Shown one piece after another: positions 47,494-61,600 of a DNA stretch of 64,000 bases (positions are counted from its first letter, which is position 1; every line of letters starts with the position of its first letter). Both the position numbers and the translations under genes were made by a program. Under the pieces are notes generated by a model. That model saw nothing but the letters and a program-made list of their open reading frames with translations, was not told where the DNA came from and searched no databases. This DNA comes from Petrosia ficiformis (lineage: Eukaryota; Porifera; Demospongiae; Haplosclerida; Petrosiidae): positions 242,501-306,500 of the forward strand of contig OX345639.1 in assembly GCA_947044365.1 (NCBI GenBank). The letters run 5' to 3'.

Positions 47494-50400
47494 TAATAAT
47501 TATATATATTATATAATTATATTTATTTTTCCCATGTGTTTAAACACAACCTGTTAATGAAAGTGTCTTAGCTCATAGATATATACACACAGATCACAAC
47601 TTGATTCCCTTATGATAGTTTATTTTCATGATTACAACATATACTAGCAACCAATCACTAACCATGACATCATAACGATGCTGTTTACAATGATGTAATA
47701 CATAGTAATGGAATACAATTACTAATGACATTGGAATGTTTACTAATGATGTATTAATGGAATACAATTACTAATGACATATTAATGGAATACAATTACT
47801 AATGACATATTAATGGAATACAATTACTAAGGACATATTAATGGAATACAATTACTAATGACATATTAATGGAATACAATTACTAATGACATATTAATGG
47901 AATACAATTACTAATGACATATTAATGGAATACAATTACTATATGCTGACTTGTATTAGTAATTGTATTCCATTGCTCACATCAAATGCATTATAATTAT
48001 AGGAAGTAAAAAAGACCAGTAACATTGAGGCATATGTAGAATGGTTCAACAGATTGAGCTACCTGGTAGCTACAGAAATATGTGTGGTTAGTATATGTTA
48101 TATATATTATTATAACTTGTATAATTATATAATATGTTATGTATATTATTATAACTTGTATATATAATATATATATATACTATGCTATGTATAATATATA
48201 TAATATGTTATATATATTATTATTATAACTTGTATATATTACAATAGTCGGATAAAGAGAGAAATAGAGTTAAACTAATGGACTTCTTTATTGATGTAGC
48301 TCTGGAATGTCAAAAATTAAACAATTTTAATTCTTTCATGGCTATTGCTGGTGAGATTTTACTAACCAAACACATCACTATATATAGTACATTTGTTATA
48401 ATTACAGCTGGTCTCTACATGAGTCCTGTCGTAAGACTTAGAAAAACAGTGAGTAAATATATATTTATTATTATTATTATTATTATTTCATTTTCTTAGA
48501 GAGCAAAACTTAACACAAAAAAGCTGGAAGAAGTAGAAGTATGTGTGTATATGTATGTATGTAATGCTATGTATGTATGTATGTAATACTATGTATGTAT
48601 GTATGTATGTAATACTATGTATGTATGTATGTATGTATGTAATACTATTTATGTATTTATGTATGTATGTATGTATGTATGTAATACTATGTATGTATGT
48701 ATGTACGTATGTAATACTATTTATGTATGTATGTATGTATGTAATACTATGTATGTATGTATGTACGTATGTAATACTATTTATGTATGTATGTATGTAT
48801 GTAATACTATGTATGTATGTATGTACGTATGTAATACTATTTATGTATTTATGTATGTAATACTATGTATGTATGTATGTATGTATGTAATACTATTTAT
48901 GTATGTATGTATGTAATACTATGTATGTAATACTATTTATGTATGTATGTATGTAATACTATGTATGTATGTATGTACGTATGTAATACTATGTATGTAT
49001 GTATGTATGTATGTAATACTATTTATGTATTTATGTATGTATGTATGTATGTAATACTATGTATGTATGTATGTACGTATGTAATACTATTTATGTATGT
49101 ATGTATGTATGTAATACTATGTATGTATGTATGTACGTATGTAATACTATTTATGTATTTATGTATGTATGTATGTATGTAATACTATGTATGTATGTAT
49201 GTACGTATGTAATACTATGTATGTATGTATGTAATACTATGTATGTATGTATGTATGTAATACTATGTATGTATGTATGTATGTATGTAATACTATTTAT
49301 GTATTTATGTATGTATGTATGTATGTAATACTATGTATGTATGTATGTACGTATGTAATACTATTTATGTATGTATGTATGTATGTAATACTATGTATGT
49401 ATGTATGTACGTATGTAATACTATTTATGTATGTATGTATGTATGTAATACTATGTATGTATGTATGTACGTATGTAATACTATTTATGTATTTATGTAT
49501 GTAATACTATGTATGTATGTATGTATGTATGTAATACTATTTATGTATGTATGTATGTAATACTATGTATGTAATACTATTTATGTATGTATGTATGTAA
49601 TACTATGTATGTATGTATGTACGTATGTAATACTATGTATGTATGTATGTACGTATGTAATACTATTTATGTATGTATGTATGTAATACTATGTATGTAT
49701 GTATGTACGTATGTAATACTATTTATGTATGTATGTATGTAATACTATGTATGTATGTATGTATGTATGTATGTATGTACGTATGTAATACTATTTATGT
49801 ATGTATGTATGTAATGCTATGTATGTATGTATGTACGTATGTAATGCTATGTATGTATGTATGTATGTAATACTATTTATGTATGTATGTAATGTAATAC
49901 TATGTATGTATGTATGTACGTATGTAATACTATGTATGTATGTAGTATGTATGTATGTATGCATGTATGTATGTATGCATGCATAAAACATATATACATA
50001 TATGCATACGTACATACATACATACATACATACGCACATACATACACACATACATACATACATACATATGTATCTACATACATACATGTATGTATATATT
50101 ATGTGTGTCTTATCTATTTACAGCAGTTGTTGGATCCTAGTAGTAATTTTAGTAAATATAGAGGAGCTATGGAATCAGCAATGAGTACTGCAAGACAGGA
50201 AAAAGATCGTCGTTGTGTGGTGCCATTTTTTTCACTAATAATTAAAGATTTGTACTTCCAAAATGAAGCTCTTTCAAACAGGTAAGATTAATATTTTATT
50301 AAAATTTATAATTGTTCCGAAACCTTGTTTTATAAACAGGTTACCAAATGGTTTTATCAGATTTGAAGTAAGTCATTGTATATATATGTACATCATTTGA

Positions 50401-50883
50401 CATTTGAATTGACATTCTCAGAAATGTTTGTCACTAGCAAGACTTGTTTCTCAAACATTGACTTGGAAAGAGACAGTTGTAAGTATTGCTACAAACCTCT
50501 TTCTCTCTCTATTCAATTTGTTTTCATAGCTACCATATGAAAGAAGAAGATTGGTTCTTAATTATTTAATGACTGTCCCCATACATACTGATGACGGTAA
50601 CTGGTTACCATAGTAACTATATTATATACTATTATAATTATTTCTTCCATAGAATTGTTGTTGGTATCATATGAGATTGAGGCACCAGAAAGTGTGAATG
50701 AGAAACAACGTTACCAGCAATTGAAGTTAGGATTAAATGAATGAGATCATTTCATTAATTAATTTCAACCTTCCTGATAGGGGGCAACTGGGTTCATATG
50801 CAAGATGTATTGGCAAGCAAGGAGGCAGTGTCTCTGGTGCTTTAGCAATGGCTTATCCAGTGTTTAAAGATAAAACAAATTAA
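44333..50883 (+). CDS. RASGEF1-like Ras guanine-nucleotide exchange factor
   Basis: RASGEF1 proteins load GTP on Rap/Ras-type GTPases. The start ATG at 44333 (MAVGTDSKEISANKLKDIL) leads into a coiled coil (TERLLEAEEHRLKLLKTEIE), then an N-terminal RasGEF_N module (LVAGSLDALIQLLIPSETYY, SYVFAFFLCSRLFISPHTLL) and the Cdc25 catalytic module (NPLTLAEQLTHIELERLNNI, VEWFNRLSYLVATEICV, ALECQKLNNFNSFMAIAAGL, VVPFFSLIIKDLYFQNEALS, LPNGFIRFEKCLSLARLVSQ) and ends AYPVFKDKTN. About 20 exons spread over 6.5 kb, most of the length being repeat arrays inside introns. An upstream non-coding exon is possible because a pyrimidine tract and CAG precede the ATG. The substrate GTPase is not known. Confidence 0.85.
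44896..45250. repeat. (GTAT)n microsatellite at RASGEF1 donor
   Basis: The exon ends ...AAACGAAGG at 44895 and the next base starts GTATGTATGTATG. The microsatellite register is that of the 5' splice site, and the tract fills the intron up to the acceptor region. Confidence 0.95.
45850..46078. repeat. (TACA)n / (CA)n microsatellite, RASGEF1 intron
   Basis: TACA units with a CACA core, just upstream of the exon beginning IFQFVQRQ. Confidence 0.95.
47222..47510. repeat. (CTAT)n with higher-order unit and (TA)n, RASGEF1 intron
   Basis: CTAT units are broken regularly by CAAT and TTAT variants, giving a higher-order repeat of about 40 bp, and run into a TA tract. Confidence 0.9.
47755..47975. 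repeat. 28 bp minisatellite with a terminal inverted unit, RASGEF1 intron
   Basis: About seven units with ATGGAATACAATTACTAATG and ACATATTA. The array is followed by an inverted part-unit (ATTAGTAATTGTATTCCATT at 47954-47974), so the transcript could form a hairpin. Confidence 0.9.
48539..50123. repeat. 1.5 kb compound (GTAT)n array filling one RASGEF1 intron
   Basis: The intron starts at the donor GTATGTGTG after EEVE and consists almost wholly of TATG units punctuated by GTAATACTATGTATG, GTAATACTATTTATG and GTACGTATG, making higher-order units of about 46-62 bp. Its 3' end switches to the complementary TACA orientation (50003-50065) before the acceptor. Confidence 0.95.
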
Positions 50884-51367
50884 TATAACAATTTGATAGT
50901 ACACCATTTCCAGTTAAACAGGTATTATATTGTATCATTTATATATTTGTATTATAGACTATAATTATATTGTATATACATAGAGTATAATGTTGTGGAA
51001 TTATAATTATTAGTCAATGTGGTATATGTAATACATTCCAACAGCTGCATGTTGAACAAAATGGTTTATATAAGACTACATAAATGTGTGGAATTAAATG
51101 ATCTGTAAATAATGATACACATGTACGTAATTATGCATGATTACACGTACATGTAAATAATTATATATACACACATATGTACATGTACATATACACATGT
51201 ACATTTACATATACACATATTTACATGTACATATACATACACACATGTACAGTATATATTATATATACATACACACGTACATATAATCATACAGTACATA
51301 CACACCTGTTAAAAATTTATAATACAAATAATATTACACATGTATTACATGATATGAGATAATGAAT
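50884..51367. other. Intergenic region, TG/CA and ATGTAC-rich
   Basis: Convergent 3' ends of RASGEF1 and the PDZ gene. From about 51170 to 51300 it is built of ACATGTACAT and TATACACA elements that are partly palindromic. No gene is seen. Confidence 0.75.
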
Positions 51368-52426
51368 CTAATTATCAGTTTTAGTGATGAATGGTAAAAC
51401 TGTTAATTGTACAGTTTCTAGTCCTGCAAGTAATTCGGTAACTTTTGAAACAGGTTTATCACGTATTAAATGTCCATTAACAGCTAAAATCTCATCACCT
51501 GGTCGTAGCATACCGCCATAAAATCTACTCATATTTTCTTGGTAAAATCGAGAAACAAAAATGCTTTTAGATTGAGAATTTGGATCTATGCCTTGTGATA
51601 TATATATTCCAAATTTTCCATGAGGGGGTTTGTTTAATTCAATAGTTTGTATCAAACCTGGTCCAGTTTTAACAACATGACCAAGGTGACGAAAATAAGA
51701 TGGCCGACTTACAGGATCTAAATCATCCTCGTGATCAATCCATCTCCGTCCTTTTTCTCCTCTATGTTCTAATTTATCAGACACTGTACGAGTGATTGGT
51801 TTATGTTTGTTGAAACTATTTCTTAATCTTCTAAATATACCACCTTGCTTCTTTAGTTTGATATCAACAGATAGTTGTTGTGCACTTTGACTAACAGGAA
51901 AATACATAACAGGTTTTGAAGGGACGAATGAAGAAGAAAAACTTTCATGATAAAAATGACTTCCTGTTCGTGAACGAAACTCTGGTAAACTATCAACTTC
52001 ATCTTGGCTAACAACAAGTAGTGGGATGTGTGAATCCGATGGTTTAGATTGATCATGTGATTCAGGTAAATTATCATGTAATTCAGGTAAATTATCATGT
52101 GATTCGGTCAATCCATCTTCTGAAGTGAGTGTCGAGATGCTATCGGTAGATGAAGAATCTTTGTCTAGACTTGTTGTGTTGAAAGAATCCTCTAGTCTTC
52201 GAAATAATTTACGAGGAGATGATGGCTCAGATAAAGAGTAAGATAGAGGTACTTTATTTACAGGTTTCCCACCAGAGGATATTCCAGCTCTTCTTACCAT
52301 ATCTACCAGTTCCTTCCTACTGGGTGGACCATTCTGAGGAGGTGGACTTTTAGAAGATGAACAGCTGTCTTCCAACTTCTCCATTTCATCAGAAATTAAT
52401 TTTACTATAATAGAGTATAGTGCCAA
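51368..52426 (-). CDS. Intronless PDZ-domain protein
   Basis: A single uninterrupted frame gives 352 residues (MALYSIIVKLISDEMEKLED..., with an alternative start at residue 15). The N-terminal two thirds is low complexity and Ser-rich, with SDE/SHDN repeats (LTESHDNLPELHDNLPESHD) and a basic patch (RRLRNSFNKHK) that could contact membranes. Residues from about 262 to 346 form one PDZ domain: QTIELNKPPHGKFGIYISQG (carboxylate-binding loop is KFGI instead of GLGF), FVSRF, GMLRPGDEILAVNGHLIRDK and VTELLAGLETVQLTVLPF. It is the only multi-hundred-codon gene here without introns, which suggests origin by retroposition or full intron loss. No ortholog was recognised. It is divergent from syntaxin-6 (122 bp). 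Confidence 0.85.
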   Translation of the reverse strand: MALYSIIVKLISDEMEKLEDSCSSSKSPPPQNGPPSRKELVDMVRRAGISSGGKPVNKVPLSYSLSEPSSPRKLFRRLEDSFNTTSLDKDSSSTDSISTLTSEDGLTESHDNLPELHDNLPESHDQSKPSDSHIPLLVVSQDEVDSLPEFRSRTGSHFYHESFSSSFVPSKPVMYFPVSQSAQQLSVDIKLKKQGGIFRRLRNSFNKHKPITRTVSDKLEHRGEKGRRWIDHEDDLDPVSRPSYFRHLGHVVKTGPGLIQTIELNKPPHGKFGIYISQGIDPNSQSKSIFVSRFYQENMSRFYGGMLRPGDEILAVNGHLIRDKPVSKVTELLAGLETVQLTVLPFITKTDN

Positions 52427-52548
52427 GAGTGGGTGTGGTTTTATCTAATGGGGGTGGGGACATGACATCATTATTAGTTTGCCTAGCCTTATATTGTAGA
52501 GATCGAGACGCACACCACCACAAATCAGAATCAACTCTAAACCTTAAG

Positions 52549-54533
52549 ATGTCTTTAGAAGACCCTTTTTATACAGTGAGAGAGTAAGTATACCTATATA
52601 ATATTATTTATAAAGTTAATACTAATTGTTATTTCTTTCCAGTGATGTTAGAGGATCTTTAAATAATGCTCAAGACTTATATACTCAATGGTGTCTATTA
52701 TTAGAAGGAAAGGCTGATTATGAAAAGCTGCAATCAACTACTACTGACTTGAGATCATGCATTAAGAGTATTGAATGGGATTTACAAGATCTTGAAGAAA
52801 CTATAAGTATGATAAGTTTTGTCTGTATGTATGTATGTATATTATATTCAACTCTCTTCATATTAGGTATTGCTGAAGCCAATCCTCATAAATTTAGATT
52901 GAATGTCGGAGAAATAGAAAGTAGAAAACAGTTTATAAATGACACAAGAACAGTTGTGAATGTAAGCAAGTAAAAAACATGCATCATGTATTGTGCACAG
53001 TAGACATAATATGTATGCATACATGTACACAAATGTACATACATGTACATAGTGTAACTACATGTATGCACAGTATAACTATAGTACATGTACACAAATG
53101 TACATACATGTACATACATGTACATACATGTACATAGTGTAACTACATGTATGCACAGTATAACTATAGTACATGTACACAAATGTACATACATGTACAC
53201 GAATATGTATAGTATAACTACATGTACATACATGTAAACGATTGTGTATAGTGTAACTACACATACACAAATGTACATACATGTACACGAATGTGTATAG
53301 TATAACTACATGTACACAAATGTACATACATGTACACGAATATGTATAGTGTAACTACATGTACACAAATGTACATACATGTACACAAATGTACATACAT
53401 GTACACGAATATGTATAGTGTAACTACATGTACACAAATGTACATACATGTACACGAATGTGTATAGTGTAACTACATGTACACAAATGTACATACATGT
53501 ACACGAATGTGTATAGTGTAACTACATGTACACAAATGTACATACATGTACACGAATGTGTATAGTGTAACTACATGTACACATAATGCACATCTAAGTT
53601 GTTATGTATAGCTAGTCATTATACTAATATACTTATGTTTACACTTATGTGTTGTGTATATTTTGTAGTTTACAGAGTTCACAAACAGCTCTGCAATCCT
53701 TTGTGTAGACAAAGCTTTTCAAGAGATGTTATCATATTCTGAGTAATAATTAATTGTATTTTATTAACAGAAAGTCAAAATCCATATGAATTCAGATCAA
53801 ACGCATGGTATAATGGAGTCTATGAGAAGAAAGGTAAGCCTGTTGTTAAAATAAAATACCTTTTTAGTTGAATTATGAGAATATTATGCCAAGAGTTGTA
53901 CAGGTGTATTCCTTGTATTTACATCATTATGTCAGCTTTCATGTAAACAAATGCATGTATGAGTCATTCCCAACAGATTACTATTACATGATTATACTTC
54001 CCTTACACATCCTTCCTCTTTCCCGTGATGTAATATTCATTTTTTTGATAAACAGAACTGTTGCTATAGTAATTATCCATAGTCACAGTAATATAGTCAA
54101 GGGAATGGAATTTTAATCACTATAATTATCATAAACTTACAACCAATAGTGTCATTATGTTGAACTCATCAATGTCACCATATGTTATGTTCCAACTCCA
54201 TACTGTTGTTTACTCTAACACATGTACCCTCCTCCTCCTCCTCTCTTTCTCCTGATTCTCTCAACATAGCAATTATTGAATACCAATATGCAAAAGAAAC
54301 CTCGAGGACGCTATCAAAAATTGGAAGATGAACTTGAGAGATCTAATCAAGATTTTATTGATCATCAAAAACATCAACAGCAAGTAAGTGTGTTATGTAT
54401 ATAAATTATATGATGTATGTATGTATGTATGTACGATATATGTATGTATGTGCTATGTATGTGTGTGTGTATGTACATGTATGTATGTATGTATGTATGT
54501 ATGTATGTATGTATGTATGTATATGTATGTATG

Positions 54534-54565
<32 letters not shown>

Positions 54566-55062
54566 CATGTATATACATGTATATACATGTATGTATATAC
54601 TATATAGTGTATGTATGTATTTATGTGTGTAATTTAATTATTGTTGTTATATTAGGTTATAATGACACAACAAGATAAGCAAATTGATAGAGTTGGAGAC
54701 ACAATGACTGTATTACATCAAATGGGACAAGACATTGGAATTGAACTAGATGAACAAAACAAGTAAGTCTAAACATTATGTATATATCTGTATATATCTA
54801 ATATATATGTATTACATTAACAGATTAATAGATGAAATTGATGAAGATATGCAGAGAACAGATACTAGGCTGACATCACTTACTAAACGTGTAAATAAAG
54901 CTATAAGGAACTCAAGTGGTACGTTAATTATTATAATAATATTATTATTAATCATGATTATTATGTTTCTTTCTTTATCCAGATCGTTGTCAACTTATTT
55001 GTATTGTTATATTAGTAATAATTATTGTAATTATACTTGTAATGTTTTTTGTACCATTTTAA
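52549..55062 (+). CDS. STX6: Syntaxin-6/10 (Qc-SNARE)
   Basis: Syntaxin-6 is a Qc-SNARE of the trans-Golgi and endosomes. The start MSLEDPFYTVREDVRGSLNN matches human STX6 (MSMEDPFFVV...), and SIEWDLQDLEETI, EANPHKFRLNVGEIESRKQF and INDTRTVV cover the N-terminal three-helix domain. The SNARE motif runs from GRYQKLEDELERSNQDFIDH through QDKQIDRVGDTMTVLHQMGQ and ELDEQNKLIDEIDEDMQRTD, with the zero-layer Gln in DEQNKL. A C-terminal anchor (LICIVILVIIIVIILVMFFV) ends the protein at 55062. The internal intron near 53000-53640 holds a 49 bp minisatellite. Confidence 0.93.
53020..53600. repeat. 49 bp minisatellite, ~11 units, STX6 intron
   Basis: The unit holds TGTACACAAATGTACATACA, TGTACACGAA and GTGTATAGTGTAACTACA. 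It is rich in the palindromic TGTACA/ACATGT. Confidence 0.95.
54410..54605. repeat. (GTAT)n microsatellite, STX6 intron
   Basis: TATG tract with some GTAC and TATATG variants between the SNARE exons; it starts about 30 bp after the donor. Confidence 0.9.
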
Positions 55063-55256
55063 ATTATTCAATTTGTCACTTTCTGATTCTGTGTATGTAA
55101 AATTTAATTATAAAAAAATTAATTAACTTTATTAAAAGGTGTTACTGCGCATGCGCATAGTTTTGTTGCAAATAACAGCAAATTTCAAAGAGCGGTTTGT
55201 AAAAGAACTTTTCAGTAAACAGAACAGGACTATATCTCAACAAAGCAGGACTAAAT

Positions 55257-57414
<2,158 letters not shown>

Positions 57415-57709
57415 ATATAGGGGGTAGCCCCTAACTATCTCACAAACTAATTACGCTCATATTCTATGTCATGTGACCGGTCTTACAGACAATATATATA
57501 ATTGCATATACAAGCTTAATAAATACTTTTATTAAAATAGGACTTCTTACAATGTGTATAATATTATAATTTAGGATAAATTATGTTTTATGTGGTCCAA
57601 TACAATATGTGGGACTTCTTGTTTGACATAATGAGTGGGTGGGGCTGTAATGAGCTGGTCCTGGGGTTGAGGCTAGAAATCCAATTATTAATGATGATAA
57701 TATGTCATT

Positions 57710-58664
57710 TTATAACTTACTCTGTCTTGATGGTGTTCTTGATTGGTTTATTGTGTATACTGGTCCATTGTGTAGAGTGACATCCTTGGCTTTACCTGTA
57801 TTATATGTATTTGGGGCTACTCTCTGATATTCTGAATGATAAAATGATTATAATTATAAATGTATAGTTAGTGACTTACCATACTGAACTGAAGTCTTCT
57901 TGGTTCTTTTTCCCATTGTATAAGACGGAGAGGTTCTCAGGTAAGGGCAAGGGTTCCCAATTGTTTGTTGTATTTTATACATACTAGGACTGGGTGTCTA
58001 ATAGACACATCATTGATATGTAAGTCTTACAAGCCTGACTCCACTTCTGTTTCTTATCAGAGAGCTGGGAGAGACAATTCTTTCCCACTCTTGTGATATC
58101 AAAATGGAGTGCAGTCTGGCTGTGAGAAATAGATTATAACTGACCTTATCTTCATTATTAGTATGTCTTATATTCTGTTTTAATGGGTTATAGTAATATT
58201 TAATTCCACCTCTACTACTAAACGAAGAGGTAGCAATATTATATTGACAAGGAGATGGTGTCCAAAGAGGTCCCAGTGGTAAAGGTGGACGAGATGATAT
58301 GCATTGCTTGAGTCCTAATTAAGTGAGTACTTATTAAAGTTAGATAATATTTATATGCATAGTACCAAGTTTTGAAGCCTTAGGTTTTTCTGTAGTGTAA
58401 TATTGCAGTGGATCATTGGATTCACTTCTGTATGATAGAGTTTATACAATATAATGAGGTATCATAGTAAACTTACTGTGAGCATCTCTCTACTAATCTC
58501 TTAGGTTTTCTTCTAGGTCGTCCATTTGGTGTCATAATACTCAAATGATCTCTGAACAAATTATAAACTCTCGTTTGATCCATGATCCAGCCCCACCTAT
58601 CTTCTTTCCAAACTAAACCACACCCATAAATTATTAACCCTTTTCTGTCTCCACATTTGGTCAT
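57710..58664 (-). CDS. Probable SHIPPO/ODF3 (CIMAP)-type ciliary protein
   Basis: At least five exons join in phase: the first ends at 58477 (TPNGRPRRKPKRLVERCS), the next ends at 58427 (SESNDPLQYYTTEKPKASK), followed by CISSRPPLPLGPLWTPSPCQ, then TSPSYTMGKRTKKTS and a last exon with EYQRVAPNTYNTGKAKD and HNGPVYTINQSRTPSRQSKL. Short PSP-x-x-Y and SPSYTMGKRT elements recall the SHIPPO repeats of ODF3/CIMAP/STPG proteins of sperm tails and ciliary microtubules. The match is short and the family is uncertain. The start may be at 58664 (MTKCGDRKGL) or at the in-frame Met at 58583 (MDQTRVYNLF). With the former it is 26 bp from the next gene's start. Confidence 0.55.
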
Positions 58665-58690
58665 TGACTCGTTGTCATTGTTTAGTTGGA

Positions 58691-61600
58691 ATGGCGGATC
58701 CTAGTGAAAAGACAGATGTACCATTTATGTCCAATACTACTCCAACATACAGGTAATAACCTGATTTAACATTGTATTAATCACGTGTTTGTCATGTGCT
58801 TGTTTTGTAGCTCTTCACAGATCAACTTGAGTCCTGTTCCTATTAATATAACCACACCTTCTTTCTCTTCTCCTACATTCCTTTCTCCTGAACTGTCATC
58901 ACGTACTCGCTACCAATCAAGTCCCAGAACAAGTACAAATATTACGGTTAGTGAACATACAATAATCATGTGATCATATGACCACTCCCCCTTTCAGTCA
59001 TCTAGTGATTTACACGATAAGATAACAACTTTAAGAGATGAAAATTCTCATTTAGTTTCACAAAGTCAACGTCTATTGAATAAATTAGAGGGAACATCCA
59101 GTCAACTTCATGTAGCAAAAAGGAAGGTACTTACTAGTAGCCATTTTATTTGTACTTCAATTCAGGGTGTGGAAAATAGTGTTGTTTGAATAATAATGTC
59201 CACTTTTAGTTATAGTTAATGTTAACTAAACAACACAAGTGGAAACATTGAACCAGTGCTGGACATTTTGACCTATTTTCACCTCTTTTGTCCTGCTCGT
59301 CATATACTTTGTATACAGTTCAGTTTCAATTTACCAGACATTCACTAGATTTATTAGACATCGCTTGTATGACTGATTGTTACCTTACTTTGATCTCCCT
59401 TTCATTTGTCATAGATTCATACTCTAGAAAATAGATTAAAAAGTAACAGTTCTGATTCAATGAAAGATGATTCAATAAAATCGTACTCACCAAATAACAA
59501 ATCAATATCTCCTTTGAAAAAAGATAGTCCTAAAAATGATGAATGGTCTTTGAAACAAAAGACACTTCAAAATCAATTATCTGATGTTCAGCAGGAATGT
59601 AGGTTTGTGAACAAACATGTCTTGTCAATTCTCAGTCTATCTATCTATCTATTTGTCTATGTCTATCTATGTTAATCTTCTATTTATCTATCTATCTGTA
59701 TGCATGTCTATTTGTCTGTCTAGATATCTATCTATCTATCTATTTGTCTATGTCTATCTATGTTAATCTTCTATCTATCTATCTATCTGTATGCATGTCT
59801 ATTTGTCTGTCTAGATATCTATCTATCTATCTATTTGTCTATGTCTATCTATGTTAATCTTCTATCTATCTATCTATCTGTATGCATGTCTATTTGTCTG
59901 TCTAGATATCTATCTATTTGTCTATGTCTATTTATGTTAATCTATCTATCTATCTATCTGTCTGTATGCATGTCTATTTTTCTGTCTATATATCTGTCTA
60001 TCTATCTATCTATCTATCTATCTATCCGTCTGTTCATTCATTAGACGATTACATGATGCTTGTTTGGAGGTTGAAAAGAGATCAAATAGAAAAGTGACGG
60101 ACCATTTGGATAGAGTAAGTAATGTTATTTTAGAGTATATATTTGTTATTATATGACCTCTGCTTTTAGCCTTTATCATCACAAAGTTGGAGAGGATTTC
60201 CATCATCTAATTCCTATTCTATTGGATACTCATTGAGTAGAGAACCACCTCATGAACACAATCCTTCATTTGGTATCAGTAAAAGTAGTTTTCCGACAAC
60301 CATAAAACCAACATTCAGTGACAGTATAGGTAGCTCGTATGCTAAACCTCCAGATAGTGGATTAGACCGGTCTTTATCAGGTAGTAATACTAGTTTATCC
60401 AGTATCAAGTCAGCAAGAGAACCAATGATTTCTTCAATCAATCGAACTACATTTAGATCAGCTTATTCTAGTATGTTAGATGGTAATAGTGGAAGTAGTA
60501 ATATTTTGGAATTAGAGAGAGCAAAATCCAAAATTAGGAAGTTAGAAAAACAGGTTAGTTATTATAAAAAGGATTCTACATTTAATTAATTAACTTATAA
60601 TTTAAATGTTCATTATTTGAGTAGCAACTTATGTTAATGTGTTTACATTCTCGACCTCAAAATTAGGATACGATGACTTTAATAGTGTATAGTTTAATGT
60701 CATAAGGTTAATACATGATACTCAATAATGAAGCAATGAATTGAACTTTGATATACACAAAAAAGAATGGGAAGGATAAGTATATGAAAATGGTGCAGGT
60801 AAAACGTTTGTTTCATTCGAAATTAAAGTTATAAACATTTTTCTGAGATCATGGTGAATGTGAATGATCTTTGGTATCACAGTATAGTGAGTGGAGAGTT
60901 TTAACTGAGCTTTATTAAGAATATTTCAACCTGAAGGTTTACTTTACTGAGTATTTTATTGATAATTATGTGATAATTATGTGATAATTATGGTTTTCAG
61001 TTAATAATATTTTATTAATAGGTATCAGTATTAGAACAACAATTGAAAGATAAAAACAAGTCATCAGAATCACATGTACAGGAACTTACTAAATTAAGAA
61101 CACAATTAGCACAAGAAAAAGCATCTAATTCCATATCATTACATCAATCACAAGAGAAAGCAGCAAGGTATGTAGTCTCTTGAATTAGTTTCTAAACGTA
61201 TCTTCCTCCTCATCCTAATCAGTGAGTTAGGAAGATTGAGAGCATTAAATACAGAACGGTGTAATGAATTAGAATCACAGCTGATAAAAACAAGAGAAGA
61301 TAAAGAAAAATTTAAAGAAGAGGCTAGCAAGCTAAGAAATTCTCTAAAAGGTACATGAGAATAGTAACACTAATAATATATGTGTAATCTACCAACTTAA
61401 TTAATTATTAATAAAGATAGATTTAACAAGTATAATTATTATAATGGTTTCTGTTCCATGATCTTGTCTAGTATGTCAGAATGAAACTAAAGTACACTCG
61501 GACAATGTATCTCATTTATTAGCTCAACTAGATGGAGAAAGAGCATCACATAGGTATATAATATATTATTTCATTATCTGATTCAAATGTTGTCTAATTC

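Noticed and set aside
48543..49870. Many [13 protein letters not shown] ORFs of 60-105 codons
   Set aside because: They come from the (GTAT)n compound microsatellite inside a RASGEF1 intron and have no coding character.
53079..53494. Minus-strand ORFs reading YICVHVVTLYTFVYMYVH
   Set aside because: Translation of the 49 bp minisatellite in the syntaxin-6 intron.
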